From assembly GCF_000321225.1 (NCBI RefSeq), contig NW_004450267.1, positions 3,704,792 through 3,768,791 on the forward strand: DNA of 64,000 nucleotides, read 5' to 3'. Source of the DNA: Odobenus rosmarus divergens. Its lineage: Eukaryota > Chordata > Mammalia > Carnivora > Odobenidae. The notes below the pieces were generated by a model that was given only the letters and a program-made list of their open reading frames with translations, made no database searches and was not told the origin of the DNA. Both the position numbers and the translations under genes were made by a program. This document shows, piece after piece, positions 11,735-23,394 of this stretch. The stretch's first letter is position 1; each line of letters opens with the position of its first letter.

Positions 11735-11960
11735 TGAACGGATGTGGCAACTGAGAAACGGTGGCCCATTTATTCTTAATAATGCTACTGAAAAATGCCA
11801 GTAATTACATAACGACTGCAGGAAAATCACGTCTAAGTAAATGAAGAGAGGAATGATTTTTATTACCTTTCCTCAACGAATATGTAATTATCAGCTATAA
11901 AAGCAACTTCCCGACTCACAGACTGACCACCTTTTGTCCTTGTGAGAAGAAATCAGATTT
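11735..11960. other. AT-rich unique block, possible conserved noncoding element
   Basis: No repeat signature. It holds repeated AT-rich homeodomain-like cores (cttaataatgc, agtaattacataac, atatgtaattatcagc) between GC-rich flanks. Function is conjecture. Confidence 0.2.
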
Positions 11961-12544
11961 GTGCTCATTTGGACAGGTTGGGCAGCCCGAGATCTTTGGG
12001 GTAAGCTACCTTCGCCAGTCCTCCCAAATTACACTGCTCCACCCGCAGTGGGGAGAGGGATGGGGGCTATATGGATGGAGCACCTCTGTACCTCTGCACA
12101 CAACACCCACCCCTTCTCAGGGAAAAGCCTACCAACCTTCCAGGCCCAGAGCCCATGCCGCCTCCACCACATAGCCTTCCTGGTAGCCCAAACTGTGCTC
12201 GGTCCATTTTTAAAAGGAAGGAGAAGGCTTCCAGGGGGACAGGAACTGCTGTGTTTGCCCCTTCGTCCTGGCACACGGCTAAAGGATCTTTCCCAGCCAC
12301 CCCTGTAAAAAGGTGTGGCCTGGTGACTGAGTTCAGCAGATGGAAATTTGGTAGAAGTGATGATCACCGGTGCCTAGCCACGCACATACACATGTGCCCT
12401 GGGCAGTATCCCTTCTCGTGCCACATCCACCAGTGGGAGGAGAGGGCCCTGAGCAGCGTGAGGACGGGAGCCCCGTGAAGGAAGGATACTGGGACCCTGC
12501 GTGATTGTGTGGAGCTGAGGCCCCACCCTGCAGTAGACTGAGCC

Positions 12545-12701
12545 ATAAGTAAGAAGTAACGGTGTCCACGGACATTAAGGAGGACACAGGATGTGATGAG
12601 CACTGGGTGTTACGTACGACTGATGAATCATCGACCACTACCTCTGGGGAAAAAAAAACCTCATTGTACCATACACCAAAAAAAAAAAAAAAAAAAAAAA
12701 A
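12545..12701 (+). mobile_element. Severely 5'-truncated carnivore L1 3' end with poly(A)
   Basis: The carnivore L1 terminus gatgagcactgggtgttacg and actgatgaatcatcgacc is followed by a poly(A) tail ending at 12701. The short direct repeat agactgag (12535-12542 and 12702-12709) looks like its target-site duplication, so the insertion is only about 155 bp. Confidence 0.8.
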
Positions 12702-12702
12702 A

Positions 12703-13949
12703 GACTGAGTCGGAGGGGAGTTGCAGGGGGATGTGAATTGAGTATGGAGAATTGTTCTTAGAATTTTGATGAAAGGCAAAAAAAATATGTAAAGAAAAGA
12801 GTCCTTAGAGATGTGGAGAAGGGCCCATGACATTAAAGCATACTTTTAAATAATCAATTACAAGAAAAGAAAAAAAGAAGTAAACGTGTCTTGTGTCAAA
12901 GCCACTGGAAATTGTAGGGTCATCTGTTACAGCAGGAAGGCTCTCCTACCTGGTAACTCTGGAGACCTGAGGAACCCTGGAAAACCCACGTCTTCATGGA
13001 GGCTGACTCTGAGACTCAGCTCAGGGTGAAACCAGCAAGCTGCCAAAATTCCCTCTTCCTAATTTCCCACTTGCAACAGCTCTTCCTTCCATTTTCTCCC
13101 AGACGGGTGCCCACCCGCTGCTCTACACTGGGTCCAGACCCCATCACACTCAGGTCTTGGTGACTCCATGGACCCAGGTAAGTCTGCATTTTTGAACAAG
13201 TTGCTAGGGGGTAATGTGGAATGCGAAGTCAGGAAGCTCCGAGAGCAGGAGCTTAGCCTGTGAGACAGGTCGGGGAAGGAGGTAATTAGGGTGATGGTCT
13301 TTCCAGCCCTTTCAAATTACCCCCCAGGCTTAGCCTCAGGTGGGAGGGCCAGGCTTAGAGACCTCTGGAGTGACTTCCAACCCTAAGCCTCTCCCACCCT
13401 GCCGCCAGTCGCTCTGCTGCACCCCCCTCCCAGCACCCCCTTGCTCCCGGGCCCATGCACTCTCAGATCAAGGCCCCTCTAAGTCTCTATCATCTGGTAG
13501 CCCTGGGCCTAGGTGGAGGGAGACTCAGACAAGCTCTGGGAGGCACATAACACTGCCTGTTGGCTTCCTGAGCCATGAAAGGAGCCCCGTCTGGTTCATC
13601 AGACCCTGCACCAAGGCTACTGACCCCTGGGAGTTTGTTCTAGAATGAGACTGGATTCTTGAAGTTCATGGGGTCCTTCCAGGGGTGGACTACTTCATGG
13701 GTCCGTGTCCTTCTCTCTCCTGCCCCCGAGGAGGCTTTGCCCAGGCCCCCTGGGGGCGCTGACGGGTGTACTGCCCATGGGGACCTTCGCTTCTGCAGCT
13801 TCCCCTGCTGCTGGCTCTGAGCAGACAGTCTATTCCAACACAGCTTGTTTCCAGATGTGGACAGATGAGGACAGTGGGAGAAAAACTAGCTGAATACCCT
13901 AACTTTTAGATACACAAACACTCTGCAGTTCCCAGAGTATTTCCATCAG
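12703..13949. other. Unique noncoding sequence
   Basis: No repeat family recognised. The GC-rich stretch at 13330-13870 contains chance open frames (for example 13340-13648, +) without a recognisable product. Confidence 0.4.
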
Positions 13950-14185
13950 CAGCATGAAGGCCCTGGTTAAGAGCAAAGGTTCTGGATTCAGACAGACCCA
14001 AGTTAAAATCCACCACTTGACCTTCAGTGCATTCACTACCTTTCTGAGCCTCATCTGTATCATGGGCTCGTAATAAACAGTACCTCCACTGTGGAGGTGT
14101 TATGGGGATGCAATGATTTCGTGCATATGATTTCATGCTTTGGGACCTAAACCCATGCCTGGCACACAGTAAGTACTGATCAGTG
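13950..14185 (+). repeat. MIR element
   Basis: Near-complete plus-strand MIR: ggttaagagcaaaggttctg, gattcagacagacccaag, ctgagcctcatctgtatc, ggatgcaatgatttcgtg, catgcctggcacacagtaag. Confidence 0.82.
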
Positions 14186-14254
14186 TCTACTATTAGGATT
14201 GTCCGTTTACCCATTCTTCTATCTGTGATTACTTTGATTTTTCAACTGGCCTGA

Positions 14255-14350
14255 AAGACTGGCAGAATCGATATCCCATTTTGCAGTGAAGGAAAACAAG
14301 CTTAGAGAAATCGTATGACCATCCCAGGTCACAGAACCAGGCGGTGACTA
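14255..14350 (-). repeat. MIR fragment
   Basis: Reverse-complement MIR landmarks: cccattttgcagtgaagga, aaacaagcttagagaaatcg, catcccaggtcacagaacc. Confidence 0.5.
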
Positions 14351-15284
14351 AGGCCAGTCTCAACCCCGAAGCCGTGGCTTTGCCCTCTCCCCTCGACGCC
14401 GCCCTGTGTGAATTGAGAGCATTCTTAGATCCCTTATCTAGGAAGGCACCCTCTCCTTCCCTCAGCAAGGCAGGAGACCCTGGAGGGCAGGAATCTTGTC
14501 CATCAGTTCTCAGGACCTCCATGCCTCCCTTAGGGGTGGAGGATTGGCCTGCTGGCCAACTTGGTGGCTTCATGCCTGCTTCGGCCTCCTCATTTATCTC
14601 CCCTGGGAGGCCCCAGACATCCTTCTATTTCTCTGTCTCTGGCTGCATGTCTCCCAAGGGCGAGGGCTCAGGGAGGGTGATTCGCAGCCTGCGGGCTCTG
14701 ACTGCCTGGCTAGGCACTCCCACGGGGAGCCGGGACAGTCTGAACAAAGCAGGACAGACCTGGAGCAGCCATGTTGCTGCTGACCACACAGAGGAAGGAG
14801 GTTTCTGCCAGCCCCGAGCTTGGCAAGGGCCATGCAAGCTGCCTGGGCGAGGGGCAGCCTCCCTGCCTGGCCAGATTTAGGACCACTTCACCTACTCTCA
14901 TTTTTCAATCAGCCACACACGCCTGGCCTGCAGTCCCCTAGATCTCTGGATGGACGCTGCAGCTCTGGGCCTGGGCTATCGGCCCTCAGAGCAGGGGCGT
15001 GGGGTCTATGGATCTGTCAGTCTGTGCCCGCAGGTTCATACCACATGGACCGAGGCCACAGCCGCCCAAAAGGCTTCTTTCTCTCCCACTCTCATTAGAA
15101 TTCTGTTGTGGAGGCCGTATCATGTCTCCAGCTTCACTTACACCTTGGTTATTAAGGACAAGTGAAAAGAAGCGACAATACACAAAGGATGGTTTGGGCA
15201 GCTCTAAATAGTTCTAGCCCATGTTCAATGACCAGCCACCTCAAACTGTCTGTGAAAGGATCATAGACTCTCAGGGTGCCTTGT

Positions 15285-15329
15285 AAAAAAAAACAAAAAC
15301 AAAAACAAAAAAACCTAAGAAAAAAAAGA
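15285..15329 (+). repeat. A-rich low-complexity tract
   Basis: A-rich with (AAAAAC)n-like periodicity. No SINE or L1 body precedes it, so it may be a decayed poly(A) tail or a simple repeat. Confidence 0.8.
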
Positions 15330-15609
15330 AACTAGTTTTTACCTCATCCATCATTTGCCTGTGGCCTAACACAGAGCTGGAATGCTAACACTTGGTTTAT
15401 GGAAAATCTTTAGCTCTGTGGACTTCTTGATAGATGGTTCATTGATTCTGAAAAGCTGAGTCTAAAATGGAGCTACACAAACAGAGGAACCAGAAGAGCC
15501 AAAGCGATTTTTGGAAAGGAGCGAAGTTGGAGGATGTGCAGTCCCTGTCTTCAAGACTTCCTGCGGCTGATGGACAGTGTAGACTTGGTAAAAGGGGACA
15601 TTCAGATCC

Positions 15610-15690
15610 ATAGCCAAACAGAGAGCCCAGAAATAGACCCACATGTACCTGGTCACTGAACTTTGACAAAGGCCCCAAGGCAATTCATAA
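15610..15690 (+). mobile_element. Short L1 ORF2 fragment
   Basis: It resembles the L1 ORF2 stretch that also appears at 29430-29500 in this window: cccagaaatagacccacatg, then ggtcactgaactttgacaaa and ggccccaaggcaattca. Confidence 0.6.
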
Positions 15691-16204
15691 CAGTTAACGC
15701 TATCATCATTTACAATGACGCGTCTTAAGTTTTTGTCAAACGCCTGTCTGCCCTCCCAGGCTGCACGCCCAGGGGCGGAGGAAGACCATCTTTCTAGGTC
15801 ACAGCTAGGTCCCCAGCACTTAATACAATGCCTGGCACAAACTCCAAGCTTCACAAATCTGTTTCGAAGGAGGGAAGGGGGAAGGTTGGCGGGCAGCCTT
15901 TCTCCATCTTTCGGGCATGAATGGGAGCTTTCTCCAAGCTCAGGCTTCTGTCAACATCCATGTAGCTTATCCTTTTTTCTTCACACATACAAGATGTTAC
16001 ATGATGTTTCATTCATTTTATGACTCTTTTGCTTTCAAAATGAGGTTTTCCAGTTACCAAGACACAAATGTCAAAAGCAAACAGGGCTTTTGTGCCATGG
16101 CTCTGGCAGGAAGGATCGTATTGTTAGGATTTGCTCATCTTCACTTAAGCGCTGCGGTTTAGTCGGGCCACAAACACTTCGTAGCTCCTTCCACCACCTG
16201 GCTG

Positions 16205-16405
16205 AGGTCTGGGTTGGGACCGTTTTTGTCTTTGATAAGGACACTAGTTACTGATGTACAGCCCACCCAGATAATCAGGGATGATCTCATTTCAAGATCT
16301 CTCTATTAATGACAGCTGCAAAGACCCTTTTTCCAAATAAGGTCACATGCACAGGCTCTAGGGATTAGGACATGAACATATCTTTTTAGGGGTTACCATC
16401 AACCC
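16205..16405 (-). mobile_element. MaLR-type LTR fragment (MLT1-like)
   Basis: Reverse-complement LTR landmarks: gataaggacactagttac, gacagctgcaaagaccct, ttccaaataaggtcacatgc, ggattaggacatgaacatat, tctttttaggggttaccatc. Confidence 0.6.
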
Positions 16406-16494
16406 ACATACACATACACCCCCAAACCCACACCCAAGACCAACAGCTCATAACTGCGAGCTTTAGTTCACTGCCGCTTTAGCTTGTGGTTGTC

Positions 16495-16640
16495 TCCCAC
16501 AAAGCACATTTCACAAAACATCAAGCAATCTAATCCTCAAAGAGGTCTGTGAGGTAAGTAATATCATCCTATTTTAAACAAGAGGATTTGAGCGATATCT
16601 CAAGATCGCACAACCGGGAATTAGAGCTCAGACTTGACTT
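16495..16640 (-). repeat. MIR fragment
   Basis: Reverse-complement MIR pattern: ctaatcctcaaagaggtctg, tgaggtaagtaatatcatcc, tattttaaacaagaggattt, caagatcgcacaaccgg. Confidence 0.6.
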
Positions 16641-18830
16641 CTGGCCCATGGGGCAGGAGCCTATGGGTTCTTTCCTCTCTTTAGTGAAAGGGGGCCGTTT
16701 CATTTCCAAGAAGAAAGTTGGGGCACTCAGCCTGCTGCAGAAACCTTGACGGAGATACTCCTCCTCGTCTCTCATTACCTCCTGCCACCCCCAAATCTAG
16801 GCTCGCCTCTGTCACGCCACCGCCGCACAGAGCAAAGGCCCTGGGCTGGGGCTGGGTCAATCACCTGCCCCATCAGAGGGGAGGCCTCACAGGTAACGCT
16901 CCTTTTAAGAAAGAAGAGATGAATGAATGACCTACGTCAGTCACACCACCGGAGGAGGGAGTTAGGCGTCTTGCGGACTGACCAACGTCAGGAAGAATTT
17001 TCTAGCCATTTGTATTGCCTTCCAACAGACTCACAGAGGAGGCAGTGAAGCCTCCTGTCCCTGGAGATGTTCAAGCAGAGTCCAGGTGACCGCCTGTCAC
17101 CGGCTCCTACCCCAGGTGAGATGTGGCACTCCATGACCCCTGAGGGTTCTGGCAGCTGTCGGGTCTCTTACCAGGTGGAAGAAGACACGAGCTGTAGCCG
17201 AAGCCATGCCTTCCCGCTCCGTGACACGGGCGGCCCTCACTGGCGGCCGATGCAGCGTCAGGCACAGGAATACGCGAGAAGCAGACACCAAGACGAGTTT
17301 AGATGTACAAGATTTAGTGGGCAAATGTCTGTGAAGAATAAAGAGGCGAGCACCAGGGATGGGGGAGACCCTTGTAAGCACAATGTTAGGCCCAAGTTGG
17401 GAAGGAGAGGGCCCCCGGTTCTCAGGAGACCTGCAGCAGGAGATGGGGAAATGGAGGCCTCCCTTCCCATTGGCTGCCCCCAGCCAAAGACCGAGCACAG
17501 CGAGGGTCCCAACACGGGCGTGACAGGAGACTCCCCACTGGGGGCCGGGGACTCTTCCTCCCCAGTGCTCCTGCCTTCCCCACTCCTTCCCAGGCCGGGG
17601 CTGTGCTGCCCGTAGCCGTCTCCCAGCCCCTCTGGAGGGAGGCCTCCCTCCGGCCTGTGTGGCGCCGCTGGGCAGCGTCCTGGCCCTGGCTCGCCTCGCT
17701 CACTTGACAGCTCAGCGCCCCCCCGCCCCCCGCCAGCCCTGTGACCCTGGCTGGCCGCTCTGGCTCTATTTCTGCTCCGAGGGAGGGGCTGGGGGCCAGC
17801 CATCTGGGCCATGAGCCTTGGAGAGAAGTGTTGGCGCCGGGTGTGACCCGAGAGCAATCCAGGCAGCTGTGGAGCCAAACTCCCCGCAGACTTCGGAAGG
17901 CAGATCACCCGCTCCAGGCGCCGAATGACACAGCCCCTCTCGGCGTGCCGGGGAACCTAGCGCATCTGCAGCGCCGTTCCAGAGGGGGCCCAGAGCCCCC
18001 CTGCCCCCCTGAGATGAGGTAGGTGGGAAACCCGGCCAGCACGGAGTGAGCCACACGGAGCACCCACTGCACGTCAGGTCCCGCACTGGCCCTGAGAGAT
18101 GGAGAATAATGCGCTAGTTCTCACCTTCTAGAACCCCAGACCTTTATTTAGCAAAAACTTCCTGAGCCCCTGCCATGTGCCAAGGATGGAGGTCACACAG
18201 GCCCTGCTCCTGAGCTCAGGCACATCCGCCTCTGCTCTCCAGCAGCCTGCAGCCCAGCAGCTCTGGACCCATGCCTTGAATACAAGGTAGAGAGTGAGAG
18301 AGGACCACTGTGGGGCAGATGGAGTCTGGGGGTTCCAGGGATGGGGAGACGGGAGCAGAGGAGAGTTCAGGTTTGGAGGAGAACAGAGGCCAGGCACGCA
18401 GCCGAGAGGTAAAGATGGCCTTGCTTCTCTGAAGGACTGTTCTGGAGCAAGGCTGCGATCTGCCCAGGGCTGGTGCTGTGATTTCAGAGACCTTGTCCTC
18501 TCTCCGTACTCAGGCCGCTTCGATGGCCAGCATCCCAAGTGGGCCCGAGGGGTGGTTGTCCTGGCCCTGAAACCCAGGCCCCGGCCCCCTCTTAGAGCCT
18601 CGGGAAAGCAGCAGGAGCAGGGGTGCTCTCTGTCCCCCAGCTGGGGCTTGGCCCAGTCTGAGGTTGGTGAGCACACGGTCACCCATCGCCCCAAAACTCG
18701 GGGTTCACACAAGATTGCGGACCAAAGCTCCTACTTTCTAAGCCTTGGTTCTCTTCCCGGGACACTCAGCATTCCAGTCAGTGAAAGGCTGTGATTTACA
18801 GGGAAGAATTTCCTTGGGTCCAGGCCAGGG
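16641..18830. other. GC-rich unique noncoding block
   Basis: No repeat, no recognised exon. 17500-18020 is the most GC- and CpG-rich part. Long frames there (17258-17908 on minus, 17067-17615 on plus) lie over each other on opposite strands and carry no domain I recognise. The block could hold a regulatory element or noncoding exon, but nothing shows this directly. Confidence 0.35.
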
Positions 18831-18960
18831 ACGATGCAGATGACCCTATTCCAAAGATGGTGATTTCGCCGATCCGCCTATCTTCAGAGGATAGACCGTT
18901 GAAAGCAGTGCTGAATACCATTAGCCATTTTTGCAGTCTGGAGCGGTGGGCGTGGGTAGT
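18830..18960. other. Unique block with a GATA inverted repeat
   Basis: CTATC-ttcagag-GATAG forms a 5-bp inverted repeat at 18878-18894, giving two GATA cores facing each other, within sequence that has no repeat signature. This is a candidate regulatory site only. Confidence 0.2.
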
Positions 18961-19079
18961 TACCGGCAAGCCTGCCTTACCAGAAGCCCAGACATGACTC
19001 GATGCCCTGTCTCTGTCCTCCCTGGACTTTTCAGAGGTGCTCTTAGCTAGAGCACCTAGCCGCAGCACCTAGCCACAGC

Positions 19080-19480
19080 AGACAAAAGCATCTCAGACAG
19101 CTTTACATCTGCGATATCAGAATCCAGCTGCTTTCTACCAAGGCGCAGCCTTGATCATTTTCACAGCTTTTAAGGTTCTTCTCTCAGATCAACCAAAATA
19201 CGAGATAGGAAATGGTGCGGTGTTGAACTGGCCCAGTATCTGACTTCAGATATTTAAACCAGCAAAGAAGAGTACTTAAGAAAATATACGGAGAACACAC
19301 GGTTTGCTTTGCTAAATGGAAATCATTCCTCGCTCCAGGGTTCCTTCAGCATCTTCAGAGAGAGGGGAGGCTTCAAAAGAAACAGCTAATTCTCCAGGAG
19401 GCGAGAACTTGGGTTAGGATAAGATCTCTAGCAGGAAATGAATGGGGTTTTTCATAAATGCGCTTTTCGCTCAGAGCGCT
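19080..19480. other. Unique AT-richer block, possible conserved noncoding element
   Basis: No repeat signature over 400 bp between GC-rich flanks. Features include gatatcagaatccagctgct, ggtttgctttgctaaatgg and ggggtttttcataaatgcgc. There is no direct evidence of function. Confidence 0.2.
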
Positions 19481-20640
19481 GCTTAGAAGGTACGGAGCCT
19501 AGGCAGCCAGGCCTGTGTGATGGCCCCAGTTATTGGTTACCGCGGGCCTCCCTCGGGGCCCAGGCTCGTCTCCTGATGGCATCTCACGCCCAGGGCCGCT
19601 GTGATCTCACCGGGTTTTCTGTGTTGTCGTGTCCTCGCCACGCCGCCCGGGCCTCCCAGACAGGCTGCCTGAGTACAGCTGTCACACCTGCTGTTTCTGA
19701 GGTTGACCGCGAAGGCCCAAGGAAGCCCCTTCTGACCAGGCCAGACCCTGCCGGCTTCTCTCCCCGAAACTTCGCTGCACCCGAGGCTTCTAACCTGAAA
19801 CTCGCTCCTAACCAGAAGCTGGAGGGCTAGAGGGGCCACGGGCACCACCCAGCAACCCTGTCCACCCTACCCTCCGTCACCCATTCTCTCCTCAATATTG
19901 CCAAGAATCATCCAGACTCTGAACGGCTGCAGAGGTGGGTGCTCATGCCTCATGAGGGAACTCGGTCAGTCTTCAGGCAGCTCCTACAGTTGGATCTGGC
20001 TTTGCAACATCAGAGGCCAAGACGTGTCCTCTCCTTCCCACTCAGGGCTCACGCTTCTACCTCCGGCAGCCACGTGGGAATCCAAACCCTTCTATCCAAC
20101 AGCTCTTCCAGGGCCCTGGCTACACGACGCCTTTTCTCTCCATAATTCTCACCCCCAAATGCCTCCAGTTCTTCTCGAATCATTCAGCCATCTGTTCCCA
20201 TCAAGTGGACCTCAGGAGCTGGCCTGTTCTTCCTTTGTGTTGACGTGGCTGCCCCCGCCCCCACCTCCAATGCCCACGTCTTTCTCCCCATAAACCTCGT
20301 ACAAGAGCAAGCACACTGTAGACGCTGATGATGCGGATGCCCAGCACTCAGAAACCTCTGCCAAAAGCCACGTTAAGTATGGCTCACATTCTTCTGAGGC
20401 TCTTCAAATGATTTTGAGATCAATAATGAGCTTCAGGATCCATCGAGTGCTATGAAGGCCTCATAGCAAATGCAAACCAAACACGCACCACTCTTGGGCT
20501 CCACAACCCATGGTAGGTAAATGAGCCCACAGCAGATGTCCTCTTGGACCCGAGTCTCAGCAGCGAACCCCAGACATCAACCGTCAATGGCCTGAGGCCT
20601 ATTTTCTGATGGTAGCTTAGATGGTGAGGGATGTTCAAAA
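19481..20640. other. Unique noncoding sequence
   Basis: GC-rich at 19480-19830, otherwise mixed. No repeat, exon or RNA gene recognised. Frames at 19438-19830 and 19898-20293 have no identifiable product. Confidence 0.4.
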
Positions 20641-20830
20641 TTGCTTCGAGCTGAGTCTTTTTTGTGAGTGCACTTTCACAGGAATATAAAACAGCTCCAG
20701 CAAGCTTCATAACGACACTCCGGCAGGAGGCCTCAGCCCCACAGCTGAGCTTCCCTTCACCCCTCCCAGACCTCTGCGAATCTTTTTCGGTATCCTGGGG
20801 TTCTTTGGAACACAGTGTGAGAACCACCAC
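20640..20830 (+). mobile_element. Possible hAT-Charlie fragment
   Basis: It ends in ttctttggaacacagtgtga and gaaccaccac, close to the terminal sequence of hAT-Charlie nonautonomous elements. The 5' part is too diverged to place. Confidence 0.4.
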
Positions 20831-21409
20831 TCCCCTCTCGCTCAGTAACTTGGATCTGTGGGACCAACAAAGTAGCCAAATAATCCCTCACTCACAACTC
20901 TTGAAGCTACTAGAAGAGAAGACAACTCGGACTCGGAGAGCCCTGGTGCTGGTCATAACCGTAGGCATCATCTGGATGGACTCTCTCACTGGACAGGGAA
21001 GGAAGGAGATAATACACCCGGACAGGAGAAGGAGCCCATGCAAGGTGCCCAGCAGGTGGTAGTGGAGCCGACAACAACCCAGGGCAGAGGAGGAGGAGGT
21101 CTCCTCACTGAATGAGAGGTGGGTCCTCCTGAAGCCACACTGAGGCCCCGGGAACGTGGCCATCAGAGACCCACGCTGTCCCTCGTGGGGCTCCCTTGGG
21201 CTCCGTTGCCCCACTGGTGCGCCTCACAGCCAATTGCCACCCTCCGTGGTGCTCTGCCCGGGCTGCCCTTGGACCACGGCCTCCCGGCCTCTTCCCTCGG
21301 CCAGGTTATTTTGTCTCCATCTCTTTGGCATCCTCCTCTCCGTAAGTTCATCTGCTCCATCTTGAAGAGCCTGAACGGCCCATTATCTCTCAAATAACAG
21401 ATACAGCTT

Positions 21410-21723
21410 GTCTATTTCATTTAAGTTGTCTCATTTATTGGCATATATTTGTTCCTAACACCCTCTTACCATCTTTGAAATGTCTGCAGCGGCCATGGTG
21501 ATGGCGCCTTTCTCATCCCTGACGCGGTCACTTGAGCTTTTTCATGTTCTCTTTAGCAGTCTTGCTGGTGGTTTGTCTACTTTATTGATTTTTGCAAAGA
21601 TCACTCTATTTCATTAATTTATGCTCATATCATTTTTCCCTTCTGTTTTCTTTACGTTTACTCTTGTATTTTTGCTGATTTCTTGAGTTGGAGGCTTACC
21701 TCCTTCATTTACAGGCTACTTTT
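21410..21723 (-). mobile_element. Old L1 ORF2 fragment (left part of a split copy)
   Basis: Reverse complement of L1 ORF2: tttattggcatatatttgtt, tggtggtttgtctactttat, tgatttttgcaaagatcact, tttcattaatttatgctcat. It resumes at 23101 after the nested insertion. Confidence 0.7.
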
Positions 21724-22902
21724 TTTTTTTTTAAACAACAGCTTTATTAAGATATCATTCACATATCATGTTAGTTCACCCATTTATTTTTTTTAAAGAT
21801 TATTTATTTATTTTTGAGAGAGAGAGCATGAGCAGGGGGAGGGGCAGAGGGAGAGAGAGAAGCAGGCTCCCCGTCGAGCAGGGAGCCTGATGCGGGATGC
21901 GATCCCAGGACCCTGGGATCATGACCTGAGCCAAAGGCAGATGCTTAATGACTGAGCCACCCAGGAGCCCCTTAATTCACCCATTTGAAATCTATAATTC
22001 AATGGCTTTACAGTCCACTTTGGAACATTTGATCACCCCCAAAGGAAACTTATACCCATTCTCCTAACATGCCTCCTGGCCCCCCACCCTCAGCCCCAGG
22101 TGACCACACATGTCCCTTCTGTCTCTATGGACTTACCTCATCAGCACATCTTATATAAATGGAATTACACAATACATGGTCTTTGGTGATGGGCTCCTTT
22201 CATGCAGCATAATGGTTGTGAGGTTTATCCATGTTGTGGTATGGATTCTACTTCATTTCTTTCCACTGCCCAGTAATATTCCACTGTAAGGACAGAACAC
22301 ATTTGTTTATCCATTCGTCAGTTGATGGACACTTAGGTGGTTTCCACTTTTTGATTACTATAAATGATGCTGCTATGAACATTCATGTACAAGTTTTCAT
22401 GTGGCCATACCTCTTCATGGCTTTGGGGTGCATACCTAGACGTGGCATGGCCTTGCATGATCATATATGGTAACTCTATGGTGAACATTTCGAGGCATTG
22501 CCACACTGTTTTCCAAAGTGACTGTACAATTTTACGTTCCCGCCAGCGGTGTGTGAGGGCTTCGATTTCTCCACGTTGTCATCAACATTGCTAATACCTG
22601 TTTGATTGCAGCCATCTTAGTGGGTGTGCAGTGGTGTCTCATGGTGGCTCTGATTTGTATTTCCCCGATGGTCAGCGATGTGGAGCCATCACCATGTGCC
22701 ATTTCCTGTGCTCATGGGCCATGTGTGTATCTTCTTTTGAGAAACGTCTGTTCAAGCCTTTTGTCCATTTTTTAAAATTGGGTTCTTTTTCTTTTTATTA
22801 TTGAGTTGTAATAGTTCTTTATATGTCCTATGTATAAGTCCCTTATCTGACAGAAGATTTGCAAAGATTTTCTCCCATTCTGTGGGTTGTCTTTTTACTT
22901 TC
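21724..22902 (-). mobile_element. Old L1 3' region inserted into the L1 above
   Basis: It begins with a T-run (the reverse-complemented poly(A) tail) and runs through classic L1M 3' UTR: ggaattacacaatacatggt, ttatccattcgtcagttgat, actgttttccaaagtgactg, tttctcccattctgtgggtt. The piece is 5'-truncated at about 22902, where a SINE is fused directly. A younger SINE at 21786-21971 interrupts it. Confidence 0.8.
21786..21971 (-). mobile_element. CAN-SINE with 15-bp TSD
   Basis: The reverse-complement SINE is bounded by ttagttcacccattt (21771-21785) and ttaattcacccattt (21972-21986), one mismatch apart. It lies inside the old L1 3' region. Confidence 0.95.
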
Positions 22903-23098
22903 TTTATTTTTTAAGATTCATTTTATTTTACTTGAGAGAGAGAGAGAGCGGGGAGAGGGGCAGAGGAGAGAATCTTCAAGCAGACTCCTGCTGAGTGCAG
23001 AGCCCAACAGTGGGGCTCGATCTCATGACCCTGATATCATGACCTGAGCTGAAACTAAGAGTCGGACACTCAACCAACTGAGCCACCCAGGCGCCCCC
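22903..23098 (-). mobile_element. CAN-SINE fused to the 5' end of a truncated L1
   Basis: The SINE's A-tail end (ctttattttttaagattc on this strand) abuts the truncation point of the L1, and its tRNA-like head ends at 23098, two bases before the repeat acaagctactttt (23101-23113). That repeat matches acaggctactttt (21711-21723) on the far side of the L1. No separate SINE duplication is evident. Confidence 0.9.
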
Positions 23099-23100
23099 AA

Positions 23101-23390
23101 ACAAGCTACTTTTAAAAATATATTGTGTAAGGTTATCCATTTCCCACTAAGGACCATTTTAGGTGTATCCCATTATGTAATATGTAAAGTATTAATTATG
23201 ATTCAATGGTAAATATTTAATAATTTTAATATTATTTCTTCCTTGATCCATGGATTATTTACAAGTCAGTTCTTAAATACCCAAAGAAAATTGGTGTACT
23301 GATTACATATATTGATTTTTCGTTTTATGATATTGTGGTCCGAGAGTGAGGACTATAGATATTAAATTTTATTGGATTTATTGCATCTGG
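23101..23390 (-). mobile_element. Old L1 ORF2 fragment (right part of a split copy)
   Basis: It continues the L1 ORF2 match from 21723: ttaggtgtatcccattatg, ttccttgatccatggatta, gatattgtggtccgagagtg. Confidence 0.65.
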
Positions 23391-23394
23391 CTTT

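Noticed and set aside
17067..18022. Several long frames on both strands
   Set aside because: GC-rich DNA lacks stops by chance. Opposite-strand frames have similar lengths and none shows a domain.
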